A stretch of DNA of 64,000 nt from Adiantum capillus-veneris (Eukaryota; Streptophyta; Polypodiopsida; Polypodiales; Pteridaceae), in the NCBI GenBank assembly GCA_014529385.2, contig CM043942.1, forward strand, positions 8,744,001 to 8,808,000. Reading direction: 5' to 3'. Positions 1-10,268 of the stretch are shown here, one piece after another. The notes under the pieces are model-generated. The model ran no database searches. It saw nothing but the letters and a program-made list of their open reading frames with translations, and was not told the DNA's origin. A program made the position numbers and the translations under genes. Within the stretch, counting starts at the first letter, position 1. Every line of letters begins with the position of its first letter.

Positions 1-254
1 ATGCTTGGGAGGACGCAACTGGCTCTAAAACCAATTGTTGGAAATAGGATTGTAGGGAAACACACATAACTAGGAGAAGGTGAAGAAGCTCAAGGCACAC
101 AACAGAGAGTAGCATTACTTAGTCTGCAATGGAAAGGTAAGTTAGCCCTAGAGTGATAGGCATATATACAATGCACGGGAGAAAAAACCTCTTAGTGAGG
201 AAAAAAAAGCCCCGACGGTCCTAAGTGTGTTCACACACATCACTACCACATATA

Positions 255-1305
255 TATGGTAAAAAAAGAAGGAAAAAAAGTATATCTCTTATAGCTTTGC
301 TCTAATGCAAATTTTGATGGCCCTATTGGCTTCAAAAGGGGAGATAAAACACCAGGTCACTCAGTCAAGATGCTATCGGATCGCTCGTCTTCCTCGTAAA
401 GAGTCAAGAAGTTGATACCCGTGAAAAAAGTGCAGTATGCGCAAAGACGCGATTTTGGGATTCTCTTCTTCTCTTCATGCATGCACCCAAAAATAAAAGT
501 GATTGCTTTTCAATTAAACTCTAAGAATAGTAGGTAAAGAAGAGTTCTATTTACATTGCTTCTTTTGAATGGTTTTTGAGAATAAAACATAATCTAAATT
601 GATAAAATATCTAAAGTAGTGATAGTGTCCTAAAATTGCGTCTTCATGCGCACCACACTTTTTCAGCAAGAACAACTTCTTGACTCTTCACAAGGAGGAT
701 AGCGTTTTGAGAGCATCTTGAGCTGGTGACCTGCAGTTTTATCCCCCTTGCGAAGTCAGCGAAGCTGTCAAAATCTCCATCACAGCAAAGCTGCAAAAGA
801 TACATTTTTGCCCTCTTTTATTCTTATTTTCTCTCTTAATCATGGCATACACTCTCTTGATTGTATGGATCTTGCTCTCTTATCTTTCACATATCTATAC
901 TATTGTAATTCATGATCCATGATATGAATAAAGAGGTGGAAGGCAAATACTCAATCATCTTGATTGAAGTGGATGATTGGTACCCAGTATGGTGTCTTAT
1001 GTTTTGATTCTTGCTTATGTTGCATTTCATTTAATCACAACACATAAGAAGAGTAAATAAACAAGAATCAAAACAAAACACACCATACAAGGTACCAACC
1101 ATCCCCCTCAATGAAGATGATTGAGTATTTGCCTTTTGTCTCTTTATTCATATCACGGAGCATGAATTACAATAAACATATAAAAAATAAGAGAGCAAGA
1201 GCTATGCAATTGCGAGAGTGTATGCCATGATTAAGAGAGAAAATTAGTATAAAAGAGACAAAAGTATATCTTCTGTAGCATTGCTTTGATGGAGATTCTG
1301 ATGGC
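255..1305. repeat. Two successive imperfect inverted repeats (foldback DNA)
   Basis: Positions 255-462 match the reverse complement of about 629-810, for example AAGAGTCAAGAAGTTG against CAACTTCTTGACTCTT, leaving a loop of about 165 bases. The second arm continues into another inverted repeat: 755-1022 pairs with 1033-1305, with a centre near 1028 and almost no loop. As a result 1264-1320 again resembles 270-330 in direct orientation. The pairing is imperfect, so the structure is old. I see no coding potential. It could be inverted LTR fragments or a foldback transposon; I cannot assign a family. Confidence 0.75.
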
Positions 1306-1476
1306 TTGGATTGTTCAAGGCTTTGTATATTCAATGGAGGTCTTCTTGGAATTTTCTAACTCGTTCAACATACAGATATCGTCTTATTTGTTTATTTAGG
1401 ATCTTTTTTCAATTTAACTCTTGTTTATATTTTGGATTTATGTCTACATTTTAACTATTCTTTTGCGTAACCAACT

Positions 1477-2765
1477 ATGACCACCCAAGACTTTCTTGTT
1501 ATAGATCAAAAGATTGATATTCTTTTTGAAGAGCTTGAAAAGAAACACGTTGCACGTACTCTTCTTCAACAAAATCTTGAGAAGTTACAATTGTAGAGTT
1601 CCCACGAATGCAATCATGAAGATAATAAAAAAGATAAGCAACTTATCAAAGTGATGAAGCAGACTTTGGATGTTCAAGCCAAGACAAAACAAAATAAGAT
1701 CTCTAAAAAGAAATCTACTTTTATAAAGTATGATGGAAGAAAGGATGTGTGTATGCTTCTTTCTTGGTTATTATCCTTGGATGAATACTTTCAAGGAGAA
1801 AAGTTCAACAAACGAGACAAAATCAAGTGTGCAGTATAGCAAATGACAGAACATGCTTTTCTTTAGTGGAATGTGACTTGAAAATGACACAAACAACCAG
1901 GAACTTGGAAGAAATTTCAAAGAATGGTAATGAAATACTTTCTCCCTTCTCAGTACAAAGAGAAAGCTAGACATGCATGGGATAATCTTTAATCTAGGAC
2001 ATAGAAAACTATTACACAAGACACACATAGATTTTGGCAAATTCTACTTGCTCTGCAAAATGTAGAAAAAGTTTCTTGCTCTACTTTCAAACACAAATAT
2101 ATTTCCGGTTTGGAGTATACTTTGCATGATGCTGAGATCAATAAATTCCATCCTCCATACATAGAAAAGAGCTATTTCTTTAGTTCATGTGATGTTGAAG
2201 CTATGAAAGGTAAAGATTCAACTCCAAAAGGGCAACCAAATAGAAAGATTTATTCTTCTCTTCCACCACCACAATGTACAAATCCTGCTACACCTTCAAC
2301 CAAGGGCCAATGACACCAATGGATGAAACATTACAATCAATATTGACCACAATCAGCAATTCCAATCAAATTGATTTTGGGCAAAGAAAGGCAAATAACA
2401 ATGGTTCAAGTAATGCTTTTAAATCTTCATCTTTTCCTTTCTTGAAGTCACAAAATAAGGCTCCACATAGTCACAATAACAACAACAAGAATAATGGAAA
2501 ATTTGATGTGAAGAGAGTTGTTTGCTACCCTTGTCAGAAGATGGGACATATAGCTAACAAGTATCCTGAAAGCAAGTCAGCATCTTCCTCACACTTTATT
2601 GAGGGGATTGAAGAAGATAATGACCAGCAAGTGCACAACATGGAGATGGATGTCAACATGCCCAACACTTTTGAAGATAGCAATCAAGAACCTCAAGGTA
2701 ACTCAGATTACCGAGATCACACAGGTACGAGACAGGTACTAGTCCCCAACTACATAGTATTTTAA
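1477..2765 (+). pseudogene. Ty3/gypsy gag remnant
   Basis: A decayed capsid-type gag. It starts with an ATG at 1477 (MTTQDFLVID...) that runs 39 codons to a TAG. The frame then shows the retrotransposon gag signature: KYDGRKDV at about 1726-1750, a WL..LDEYF segment, then further on KYFLPSQYKEKA and a SGLEYTLHD segment. A polar, Asn-rich linker follows at about 2380-2500. Then comes a damaged zinc knuckle, CYPCQKMGHIANKY, in which the final Cys is Tyr. Several stops and frame changes break it. Ty3 gag packages element RNA; this copy cannot do so. The protease remnant follows directly downstream. Confidence 0.7.
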
Positions 2766-3045
2766 GTATGCAAGTTAAGATTGGTGATGATGCTTTTAAT
2801 TTATTATAAGATTATCAAAGCACACATGATTTCATTTCTACATGTGTTGCACAAACGTTGAAATTGCATATGACTCCCACCAATTATAAAGTAAAAGCAA
2901 CTTTCCAAGGAACCAAATCAAATTGTGTCTATAGGGTAAACGATTTGCAATACCAATTAGTAGACTTCGTTGAATCACAAGATTTCTTTGTAGTACCATT
3001 GCAAAAATTAGATTTAATTTTGGATATACCTTGGAGTGCTTCCTT
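2766..3045 (+). pseudogene. Ty3/gypsy aspartic protease remnant, truncated
   Basis: The frame from 2858 reads VKATFQGTK...VYRVNDLQYQL...DFFVVPLQKLDLILDIPW. This corresponds to the C-terminal half of a retropepsin, where D-x-I-L-G-x-P-W is usual; here LDLILDIPW has Asp in place of Gly. The catalytic D-S/T-G loop is not readable upstream. Similarity stops at about 3040, where the PPR-bearing inverted arm begins, so the element was broken inside protease. Confidence 0.6.
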
Positions 3046-4103
3046 ACCTCCTCTTTTTCTTTTGCCCCTTCTTCCCCAACCTGTCTACTTTGGTTCTCCT
3101 TCTCCTCCCCTATTGCCTTCCAATTACCCTCCTAAATTAGCCCCAAAAGTTCCCTTTTACCCTATAATTAGGTGGCTCCCCTCTTTGTTGTCATGTCGTC
3201 GCTACAACAACTTGTGAGCCTAAGCGATGATGTGGCAATCCGATCATTGCTCTGCACAAAATTCGACAAAAATGGTGTCAGATGGGGGCCCCGTGATGTG
3301 CTGGGCATTTCACGTTTCTTCTGCATTGTCATTCGGCCACCATACACCCCCACCACGAGCTCCTTAAGCTTTGGTGCATACCCTAATTTCTGCATGCACC
3401 CAAGCCTCTATTTTCCCTTCATTTGTTTGCATTCTTATGCCCTTAATGGGGTCTTTGGGTAGCCATTTTACTTCCCCAATGGATGGCCCTAATCCCTTGT
3501 ATTACGCATGCTTAGTCAAGGTTCACATTTGATATACATGGTGACCAAGGCAAGCACCACACTCCACATTATTGCTTGCATATCAATCAAAGCATTGCCA
3601 TGATTATCATTTTTTGTTTTCTAGCCTGCTCCTGCTAAGCATATCCCACAATCAATGTTCTTGAAAAGACAACATTGCAAAAAGTAAGCTCCTTGAGAAC
3701 TTTATAGGTTCTAAAAAATGTACCATATCTGGTATACTTATCAACCAAAACATTGCTAAGATGAACAATTGGCAATCAATGCACACGAAAGACAATATCC
3801 CGACCACAAGCTCTTCAAGCACTCTTGTGATTTTTGAACTACACCTCTTTTGGCCTGTTAAACCACCAAAGCATTGTCGAGTACAATTTGGCATACGTAT
3901 TGATCAAGGCTAGGCTAAAGAACTCCTTTTTATTTGGCGAATGCACCACATTTAGCATATATATCAACATCACGACATTGCCAAGCTCCCCATTTTTTGC
4001 AAAGCTCTGGTGTGGATCCACTTACTTAGTACAAGTCCTTGTCTAAGCACAATTTTTTTGTCCGGTCAGGAAAGAGAAGATCATTGTTTTTAACTCCTCA
4101 TAA
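3046..4103 (-). pseudogene. PPR (pentatricopeptide repeat) pseudogene fragment, left inverted arm
   Basis: Read on the minus strand, this holds degenerate plant PPR repeats: VDIYAKCGAFAK near 3945, ALINTYAK near 3900, then NVLVDKYTRYG...YKVLKEL...NVVFSRTLIVGYA from about 3760 to 3645. These match the family wording of ALVDMYAKCG, AxxVLxEL and NVVSWNALIAGYAQ. PPR proteins bind organellar RNA and act in editing, splicing and stability. This copy has many stops and frame shifts and cannot be functional. The whole segment is an inverted copy of 6428-7450. The E/DYW type cannot be judged; a GYAPKLKEL stretch at about 3380-3355 might derive from the C-terminal extension. Confidence 0.65.
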
Positions 4104-6427
4104 TGCTTTTCCTATCTAATGAAACTTGGAAACCGCAAGCCCTATGAATGAAATAATTTGATTGAGCATAGCTTGGTCGTTTCAAGCCGTATTTAATCAT
4201 TGCAAAGCACATGATGTAGCCCATGCAAGGCACTATCAACCAAAACCCTATTAAGATTAATTCAATTTCTTGGCACACATTTTGAGGTGAGTGCAAAAAT
4301 AGCAGATCCCGCTCCCAAAAATCTTGTATTGCCCATATCTTTCCCATCCACACTCCAATTGGAAAACTAGAAAAAGAGACATGGAGAGTGTGTCAAGCAC
4401 TACCCTTTCACTCTATAAACTTGGTCTTTCACCCCGTGCCCACAAAGCAGCACGACGCTCACCCCCTTCGACCATGCACATCCTCTAGTATATGCCAACG
4501 TTTAGAAATCATCTAAGTCAACACTTTCATATGAAAAATCTTCATAATCCAATTCCCTTTCTTCAGGCACACTCAAGCCTTCATCTTCAATTTGAAACTT
4601 TGCATCTCTCTTTTTATATATTTTGACATGTTTACCCAAAATTGGAACGTTCAGCTTCGTACCATCCATCTCCATAACTTGTAGTAGGTAGTATTAGGAA
4701 AGGCATGTTTAGCTACATATGGGCCAAACCATCACTTAACCATCTTGCACAAAGATGTGTATTGGTTGTCCAAACTGCTATCATAAATGAGAACCCAATC
4801 ACCTTCTTTAATTGCACTTGGCCTTAGCCTCTGCCATTTGTCAAAAGCATCCTCGTTCTTCAAACGAGCATTCTTTAATTTTTATTTTGTAGCTTCAATG
4901 TCCTCACCTCTCTGTTCTAGCTGTGGAATCCTCAAAGCAAGCAATTTTTCTCTGCTCAATTTTGTATCCCAAGGCAATATACTCCATGTAGCCATCACCT
5001 CCTCTAGAGGTAGAATAAGCTTATGGCCATACATAAGCTTTGATGGCATGAATCGTGTAACTATGTTGTGTGTAGTATGGTCTGCCCATAAAGCATATGG
5101 TAGTAACCAAGGGCAAACTCCAATACGACCTTTACATGCTTTAGCCAATGCATTGATAGAGGGAGGATGCCCCTTTCACTCTTACCATTCCCTTCCGAAT
5201 TGTCTATGGTAGTGGGTGATAACTTGATACCCATACGAGTAAAAAAAGTTTCTTGCTTTGTCAACATCCAACTTTCCTCTCTCTCTAGAGTAATTTTACC
5301 AACACGGCCATACCTGCATATTACATCGTCAAGCAAAAACTGCATACTACAATTGTAGCTTTGGTTGCAAAGCCCTCCCTTCAACTTGGTTTGTCAAATC
5401 TGCTATGGCAAGCACAATGTACCTCATTTGCCTTAAACCTGTGGGCATGGTAATCAAATCACCTATCCACTTGAAATGCACACATAATGGATGTGTTGGA
5501 TGCAATCCATCATGGTTCTCTACAATTGAGTACATTTGACATACATCACAAGTTTCAACAAACTATACCACATCTTTGTACATCCTTTCCACCAATACCG
5601 ATCTTTGATTTTGGCAAAAGTGACCCAAACACCCCTATGACCTACCAATAATGACTCATGAAATTATTTAAGTACATGGAGTTGTGTTACCCTTTCACAA
5701 ACCACTCGCTGAGGGGTACCTCTTTGCTTCTTTGGATGCTTCCATAGAAAAACGTCCTCTAGAAAATACCCATAAGCCTTCTTAGGGATGTTCTTAAAAT
5801 CTTGATCACTCCAATTCTCCTGCTTCTTTAGCATACTCAAATATTGTCCAATCACCAACCATTCACCTTCATATTTATCCTTTGCAAAATACTATAGTGC
5901 ATAAACCATACTTTCACACTTTGCATGCAATTACAAGGAGGTAAAGAACCTAAGGCCCACATCTTCACTTTTAGAAATCATATTCTCCTCAGCTTCAAAC
6001 TTGGCTCTAGACAACATATCAACTACAAGATTATCCTTACTTGCAATGTGATGAAACTCAGGATTTAATGACTTTATGTGTGCAATCCAGCATAACATAG
6101 CTATATGTGGTGTAGAACAGCTTGTGATCACCCCAAGTAATTTTAAACAATCTGTCTCCACTATCACAAAAGCACCAATAAAGTACTCCTTGTTGCACCA
6201 TAGGGCAATTGCTACACACCAAAGTTCCCTTTTTACCTGTGGATATGCCCTTTGCTGAGCACTTAATACCTTGACACCAAATCTACCAGCATACCTTTTT
6301 ACCTGTTTATCATTTTGTCCAATAGTCCACCCAGTAACTATAGGACTTATGTCAACCGTTATAATAATTGGCTTCCCACATTTGTATTCTGCTTTCCTTA
6401 ATGTAGAAGCCTCCTATAACATCTTCT
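4104..6427 (-). pseudogene. Ty3/gypsy RNase H-integrase fragment with possible LTR start
   Basis: On the minus strand the order is RNase H end (HHIASKDNLVVDMLSRA, about 6060-6010), linker (about 5860-5660), integrase core (FKWIGDLITMPTGLRQMRY at about 5470-5420; YGQTILHTT-NIVTRFMPSKLMYGH at about 5080-5020) and integrase C-terminus (EGDWVLIYDSSL near 4800; WFGPYV near 4720). Stops and frame changes are frequent. A purine run followed by TGAGCGTCGTGC at about 4476-4456 (minus) may be a polypurine tract and the start of a 3' LTR. Gag, protease and reverse transcriptase are absent. Orientation is opposite to the gag at 1.5-3 kb, and the piece is enclosed by the two PPR arms. Confidence 0.7.
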
Positions 6428-7450
6428 TTATGAGGAGTAAAAAACAATGATCTTCTCTTTTCTGTCCAGACTAAAACACTATGCTTAGACAAAGGACTTG
6501 TACTAAGTTAGTGGATTCACACTGAGCTTTGCGGAAAATGGGGAGCTTGGCAATGTTGTGATTGATATATATGCCAAATGTAGTGCATTTGCCATATAAA
6601 AAGGAGGTATTCGGCCTAGCCTTGATCAATATGTATGCCAAATTTGTGCTTAGTAATTCTTTGGTCATTTAACATGCCAAAAGACACATAATTCAAAAAG
6701 CACAAGAGTGCTTGAAGAACTTACAGCCAAGACATTGTCTTTGACATGCATTGATTGCCAAATGTTGGGCTTAGCAATGTTCTGGTCGATAACTATACCA
6801 AATATGATGCATTTTGGAGAACACATAAGGTTCTCAAGGAGCTTATTTTTTGGAATGTTGTCTTTTCAAGAACATTGATTGCACAATATTCTTAGCAGGA
6901 GCAGGCTAGGAAGCTAAAAATGATAATCATGGAAATGATTTAATTGATCTACAAGAAATAATGTGAAGTGCAGTGCTTGCCTTGGTCGACATGTATATCG
7001 AGTGCAAACCTTGACTAAGAACGTGTAATACAAGCGATTAAGGTCACCCATTGGGGAAGTTAAATGGCCGCCCAAAGAACTCATTAAGGGCATCAGAATG
7101 TGAACAAATGAAGGGAAAAGAGAGGTTTGGGTACAGGTAGCGAGTAGGGTATGCACCAAAGCTTGAGGAGCTCAAGGTGGGTTGTTATGGTGGCCAAATG
7201 ATGATGCACAAGAAACATGAAATGCCCAGCACAATGATAGCGCCCCCATTCGGCACCATTTTGGTCAAATTGTGTGTGAGCCTAAACAATGTAACGACAA
7301 CATGACAATAAAGAGAGGAACCACCTAATTATAGGGTGAAAGGGAAATTTTGGGGCTACTTTAGGAGGGGAATGGAAGGCAACCAGGGAGGAGAAGGAGA
7401 ACTAGAGTAGAGAGGTTGGGGAAGAAGAGGAAGAAGAAAAAGAGGAGGTA
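6428..7450 (+). pseudogene. PPR pseudogene fragment, right inverted arm
   Basis: The reverse complement of 3046-4103 aligns along its whole length, with scattered substitutions and small indels. On the plus strand the PPR motif VIDIYAKCSAFA is readable near 6560-6595, and the VLKEL/NVV region lies near 6830-6880. The frames are broken by stops. The arm ends near 7450, where its partner ends at 3046. It is a duplicated, non-coding remnant, not a gene. Confidence 0.65.
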
Positions 7451-7508
7451 ATGAAGGGAGAAAAGAGAAGAAGGGGTAAAGCTCATGTAGGAAGAGGAGG
7501 AGAGCATC

Positions 7509-7509
<1 letters not shown>

Positions 7510-7597
<88 letters not shown>
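7510..7597 (+). repeat. (CT)n microsatellite
   Basis: About 44 uninterrupted CT dinucleotides on the plus strand, immediately outside the right PPR arm. The reading frames through it (Ser-Leu or Arg-Glu repeats) are artefacts. The tract is absent at the partner arm's edge, so it arose or expanded on this side only. Confidence 0.97.
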
Positions 7598-7599
<2 letters not shown>

Positions 7600-8472
7600 G
7601 AAGAAGGGAAGGGAGCACGGATCTCTCTTGTATTGATCTCTCTTGAGAAAAGGGGAAGAGAAGAAGGTTTCAAAGGCCAGAGGGAGGAAAACTTAATTTT
7701 CTTCTAGTGTGGATTTAACGAGCCGTAAAATGGTACAATTCTTGAAAGTGAGGGGAAAGAGAAATTGCAAGGGGATTGTAGAGGACTCCTTATTGCTTTG
7801 CTCTCTTGTTTGGAAGTTTATGGTCTTCTTCATCAATAACTTGAGGCTTGTAAGCAAGGGAGTTGTATAAGGTGGGATTTGTTCCTGGAAATTATAGATT
7901 GCTTCCAATGGGTTGGGGATGTTCGATTACAAGTTCACAGATCAAACGGCATACCGACGATGGCGTATGATATTGACTTGTAATAGGGTTATCTTAAATT
8001 AAAAAATGGAAGTATCTGTTGGTTTCCAACATCAAAAATGTGTTATTTCCTTGTTTCGAATTTGTTTTAGCCATAACTTGTGTTCCAAATCGTGATTATC
8101 TCTTGCAATTTCTCTCTAATATTCATTATATACTCTTATTAACACACAAAAAATACCCCTATTTGCAATTGTTTTCCTTGGTTTGAGCCTACATTGATTT
8201 CTTGTCTACATCCAGAAGCTCGGTGCTTTCCCGATCAACCCTAGAGGAATGCACACTCTGACAAATTTGGTGAACCGCACAAGAAATTGATTGGGGTAGA
8301 TGGAATTAGCCATGTCGTTAGGCCAAGATAATGGGATGCAATAGTTGATGTAGCAATTTGTTGCACTTATGCACCAATAGCATCTACACCATCAAAAGAT
8401 GATGACTTAGAGTACGATAAGAGAAATGGAAGCCTGGACTCATGAAGCTATAAACAAGAAATAACAGATAAA
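7598..8472 (+). other. Non-coding leader-like sequence upstream of a gag
   Basis: No supported gene. The stretch ends in a run resembling retrotransposon leader sequence (about 8200-8300, with AATTTGGTGAACCGCACAAG) just before the gag-like frame. I do not see an LTR end with a convincing primer binding site. Confidence 0.4.
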
Positions 8473-9410
8473 TTGGGGCAAGTTGAAGGCTGTGATGTTT
8501 CCAAATTCTACAAAATGTATGAGCGGGCTATGGAAGACAAGGAGACAAATGAGCAAGCTACATTGGAAAACTTTGCGTTGGTCGTTGTACATGAACTACG
8601 GGCATGGATTGAGGAAATTTGGACTGCGCATGGGGATATATGGGTAGCATTAAAACAAGCCCTCAAGGGTGAATAATGAATTTGAGAAGAGGTTTGACCA
8701 ATTATCTGCAACTAAGCGTACTGCTTTAGATTTTGAGAAGGTGAAACTTTTTGTACAAGGTGCAAGTCAAAAGTTGCAAACAAGCTTAGTGTATCTTCTT
8801 GAAGATCCCACAAGAGAGTTAGGGTTAACGTCATATTGGAAGGAAGTGATTGAAGCAATCGAGCATACACTTGTGGGAAACAAGCTTGCCTCTTAAAACC
8901 AAATTTGGGAAAGGTGGCATGAAGAAAAGCATGGAGGAGATGTTGCAAGAACATCATGCAAGTGTAGCTAAAGCATTGACCTATGATGTGAAAATTGAAA
9001 GTAAATTCCATGGAAAGACTACTGAAGGTTCATATGGAAAGGGAATTTTATGGCCATATGTTATGATAACAACACAAAAAGGAAAACTTGCATATCAGCA
9101 ATTTTGCCAAGTGGGAAACTACATTAGAAAGACCGTTGGGTGGGAAGATCTTGTAGATTCCCTCTTAGTATATGCATATATAGCTAGGTCTCAAAACAAT
9201 GAGGCTATTTGTTTGAGAATAAAAGCGAAAAGGGAAGAGGATCTGGAAGGAACTTTGAAAAGGACAACGAGGTCAGCAACACCAAAGGAACGAGAATCTA
9301 GCTCAAGAGTGTCTCCTATTCGGCCAAAAGTTTCAATGGATGACATTGAGAAGGAGAAAAATCAAGGTAAATCGCAGGGTCCATCATATAAGCTAAAGTC
9401 TGATATTTAA
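8473..9410 (+). pseudogene. Ty3/gypsy gag-like region of element 0
   Basis: Three overlapping frames together give a gag-like protein: VEGCDVSKFYKMYERAMED and FALVVVHELRAWIEE (8473-8676), then FEKRFDQLSATKRTALDFEK with VKLFVQGASQKLQ (8669-8896), then a Lys/Arg/Glu-rich tail to 9410. This pattern (FxxRFxxLxxxxR..LD..KV.LFV..A...LQ..L..LLED) is one I associate with Ty3 gag in plants. Two frame shifts break it. It precedes the reverse transcriptase at 9974. Confidence 0.6.
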
Positions 9411-9419
9411 CTAGCTGTA

Positions 9420-9779
9420 AAGAAGGTACTTAGGAAGCACATATTGAACAATAGACAGAGTTCACCCTGGGTGAAATCCTAGGTATTGCAAAATGGGAAT
9501 TCCATGATAGCATTATTGCCATCATGAAGAGGAAGCACCAAATATTATATGGACCCAAAAATGAGCCAGCAAGAACATAGAGGGTACATAGCGTTTACGA
9601 GCGAATTGAAGACATTTTGAATGGAGTTAATGAAGAGGAATTTTTTGAGGATGAATGGGGAAGCGTTGTGGACAACGACGAGCTTACAAGATGGGTAAAT
9701 CACGTTAGATTTCATGAGGATGAGTACATGGAGGATATACTTCGTAGTCATTTTGCACATAATCTTTGAGCGTTCAAGT
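9420..9779 (+). pseudogene. Degraded gag-protease linker of element 0
   Basis: One frame reads FTLGEILGIAKWEFHDSI at about 9460-9515, then an acidic stretch with YERIEDILNGVNEEEF to about 9770. GEILGIAK-type text is typical of the segment before protease in some plant Ty3 elements. No D-S/T-G protease motif is present, so protease is apparently deleted. Confidence 0.45.
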
Positions 9780-10268
9780 TGTATTTACAGATGACATCCC
9801 TAGGGACTTATGTCCCAAAAAGGACAATATTATCATACCATAGAGCTTCTACTTGGTAGTTCACCTCCTAATAAGCCTCCTTATCGAGTTTTATTGGCTC
9901 AACAAGAGGAGATTATGAGGTAAGTGAATGAGCTTGGGGGAAAAGGGATGGTAAGGCTCAACTCATCTATATTTTGTTCACTAGCTCCATTAGGAAAGAT
10001 GGTACTCATAGGATGTGTGTGGACTATCGAGCACTTAATAGGATAACCATAAAGAATAGAGTTCATGTTTCCAAGATAGAGGATCTATTTGATAAGCTAC
10101 AAGTGTCTACTTACTTTACTAGAATAGATTTCAAAAGTGGTTATCATCATATAAGGATTGTGCCTGAAGATATTCATAAGACGGCCTTTTGTGCAACATT
10201 TGGCCTATATGAATTCCTAGTACTCCCTTTTGGGCTTACTAATGCACCATTCACTATAAGAGCCACCT
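9780..10268 (+). pseudogene. Ty3/gypsy reverse transcriptase, N-terminal half (element 0)
   Basis: From 9974 the frame reads RKDGTHRMCVDYRALNRITI, then DLFDKLQVSTYFTRIDFKSG and LPFGLTNAP. These are conserved blocks 2-4 of Ty3 reverse transcriptase, including the catalytic Asp in TRIDFKSGYH. The frame stops at 10273, where a 3.49 kb insert interrupts it; the same protein resumes at 13756. Upstream (about 9780-9970) the pre-RT segment is readable only with stops. Confidence 0.85.

Noticed and set aside
7361-7636. Arg-Glu and Ser-Leu repeat reading frames
   Set aside because: They are translations of the (CT)n microsatellite at 7510-7597 and have no coding support.
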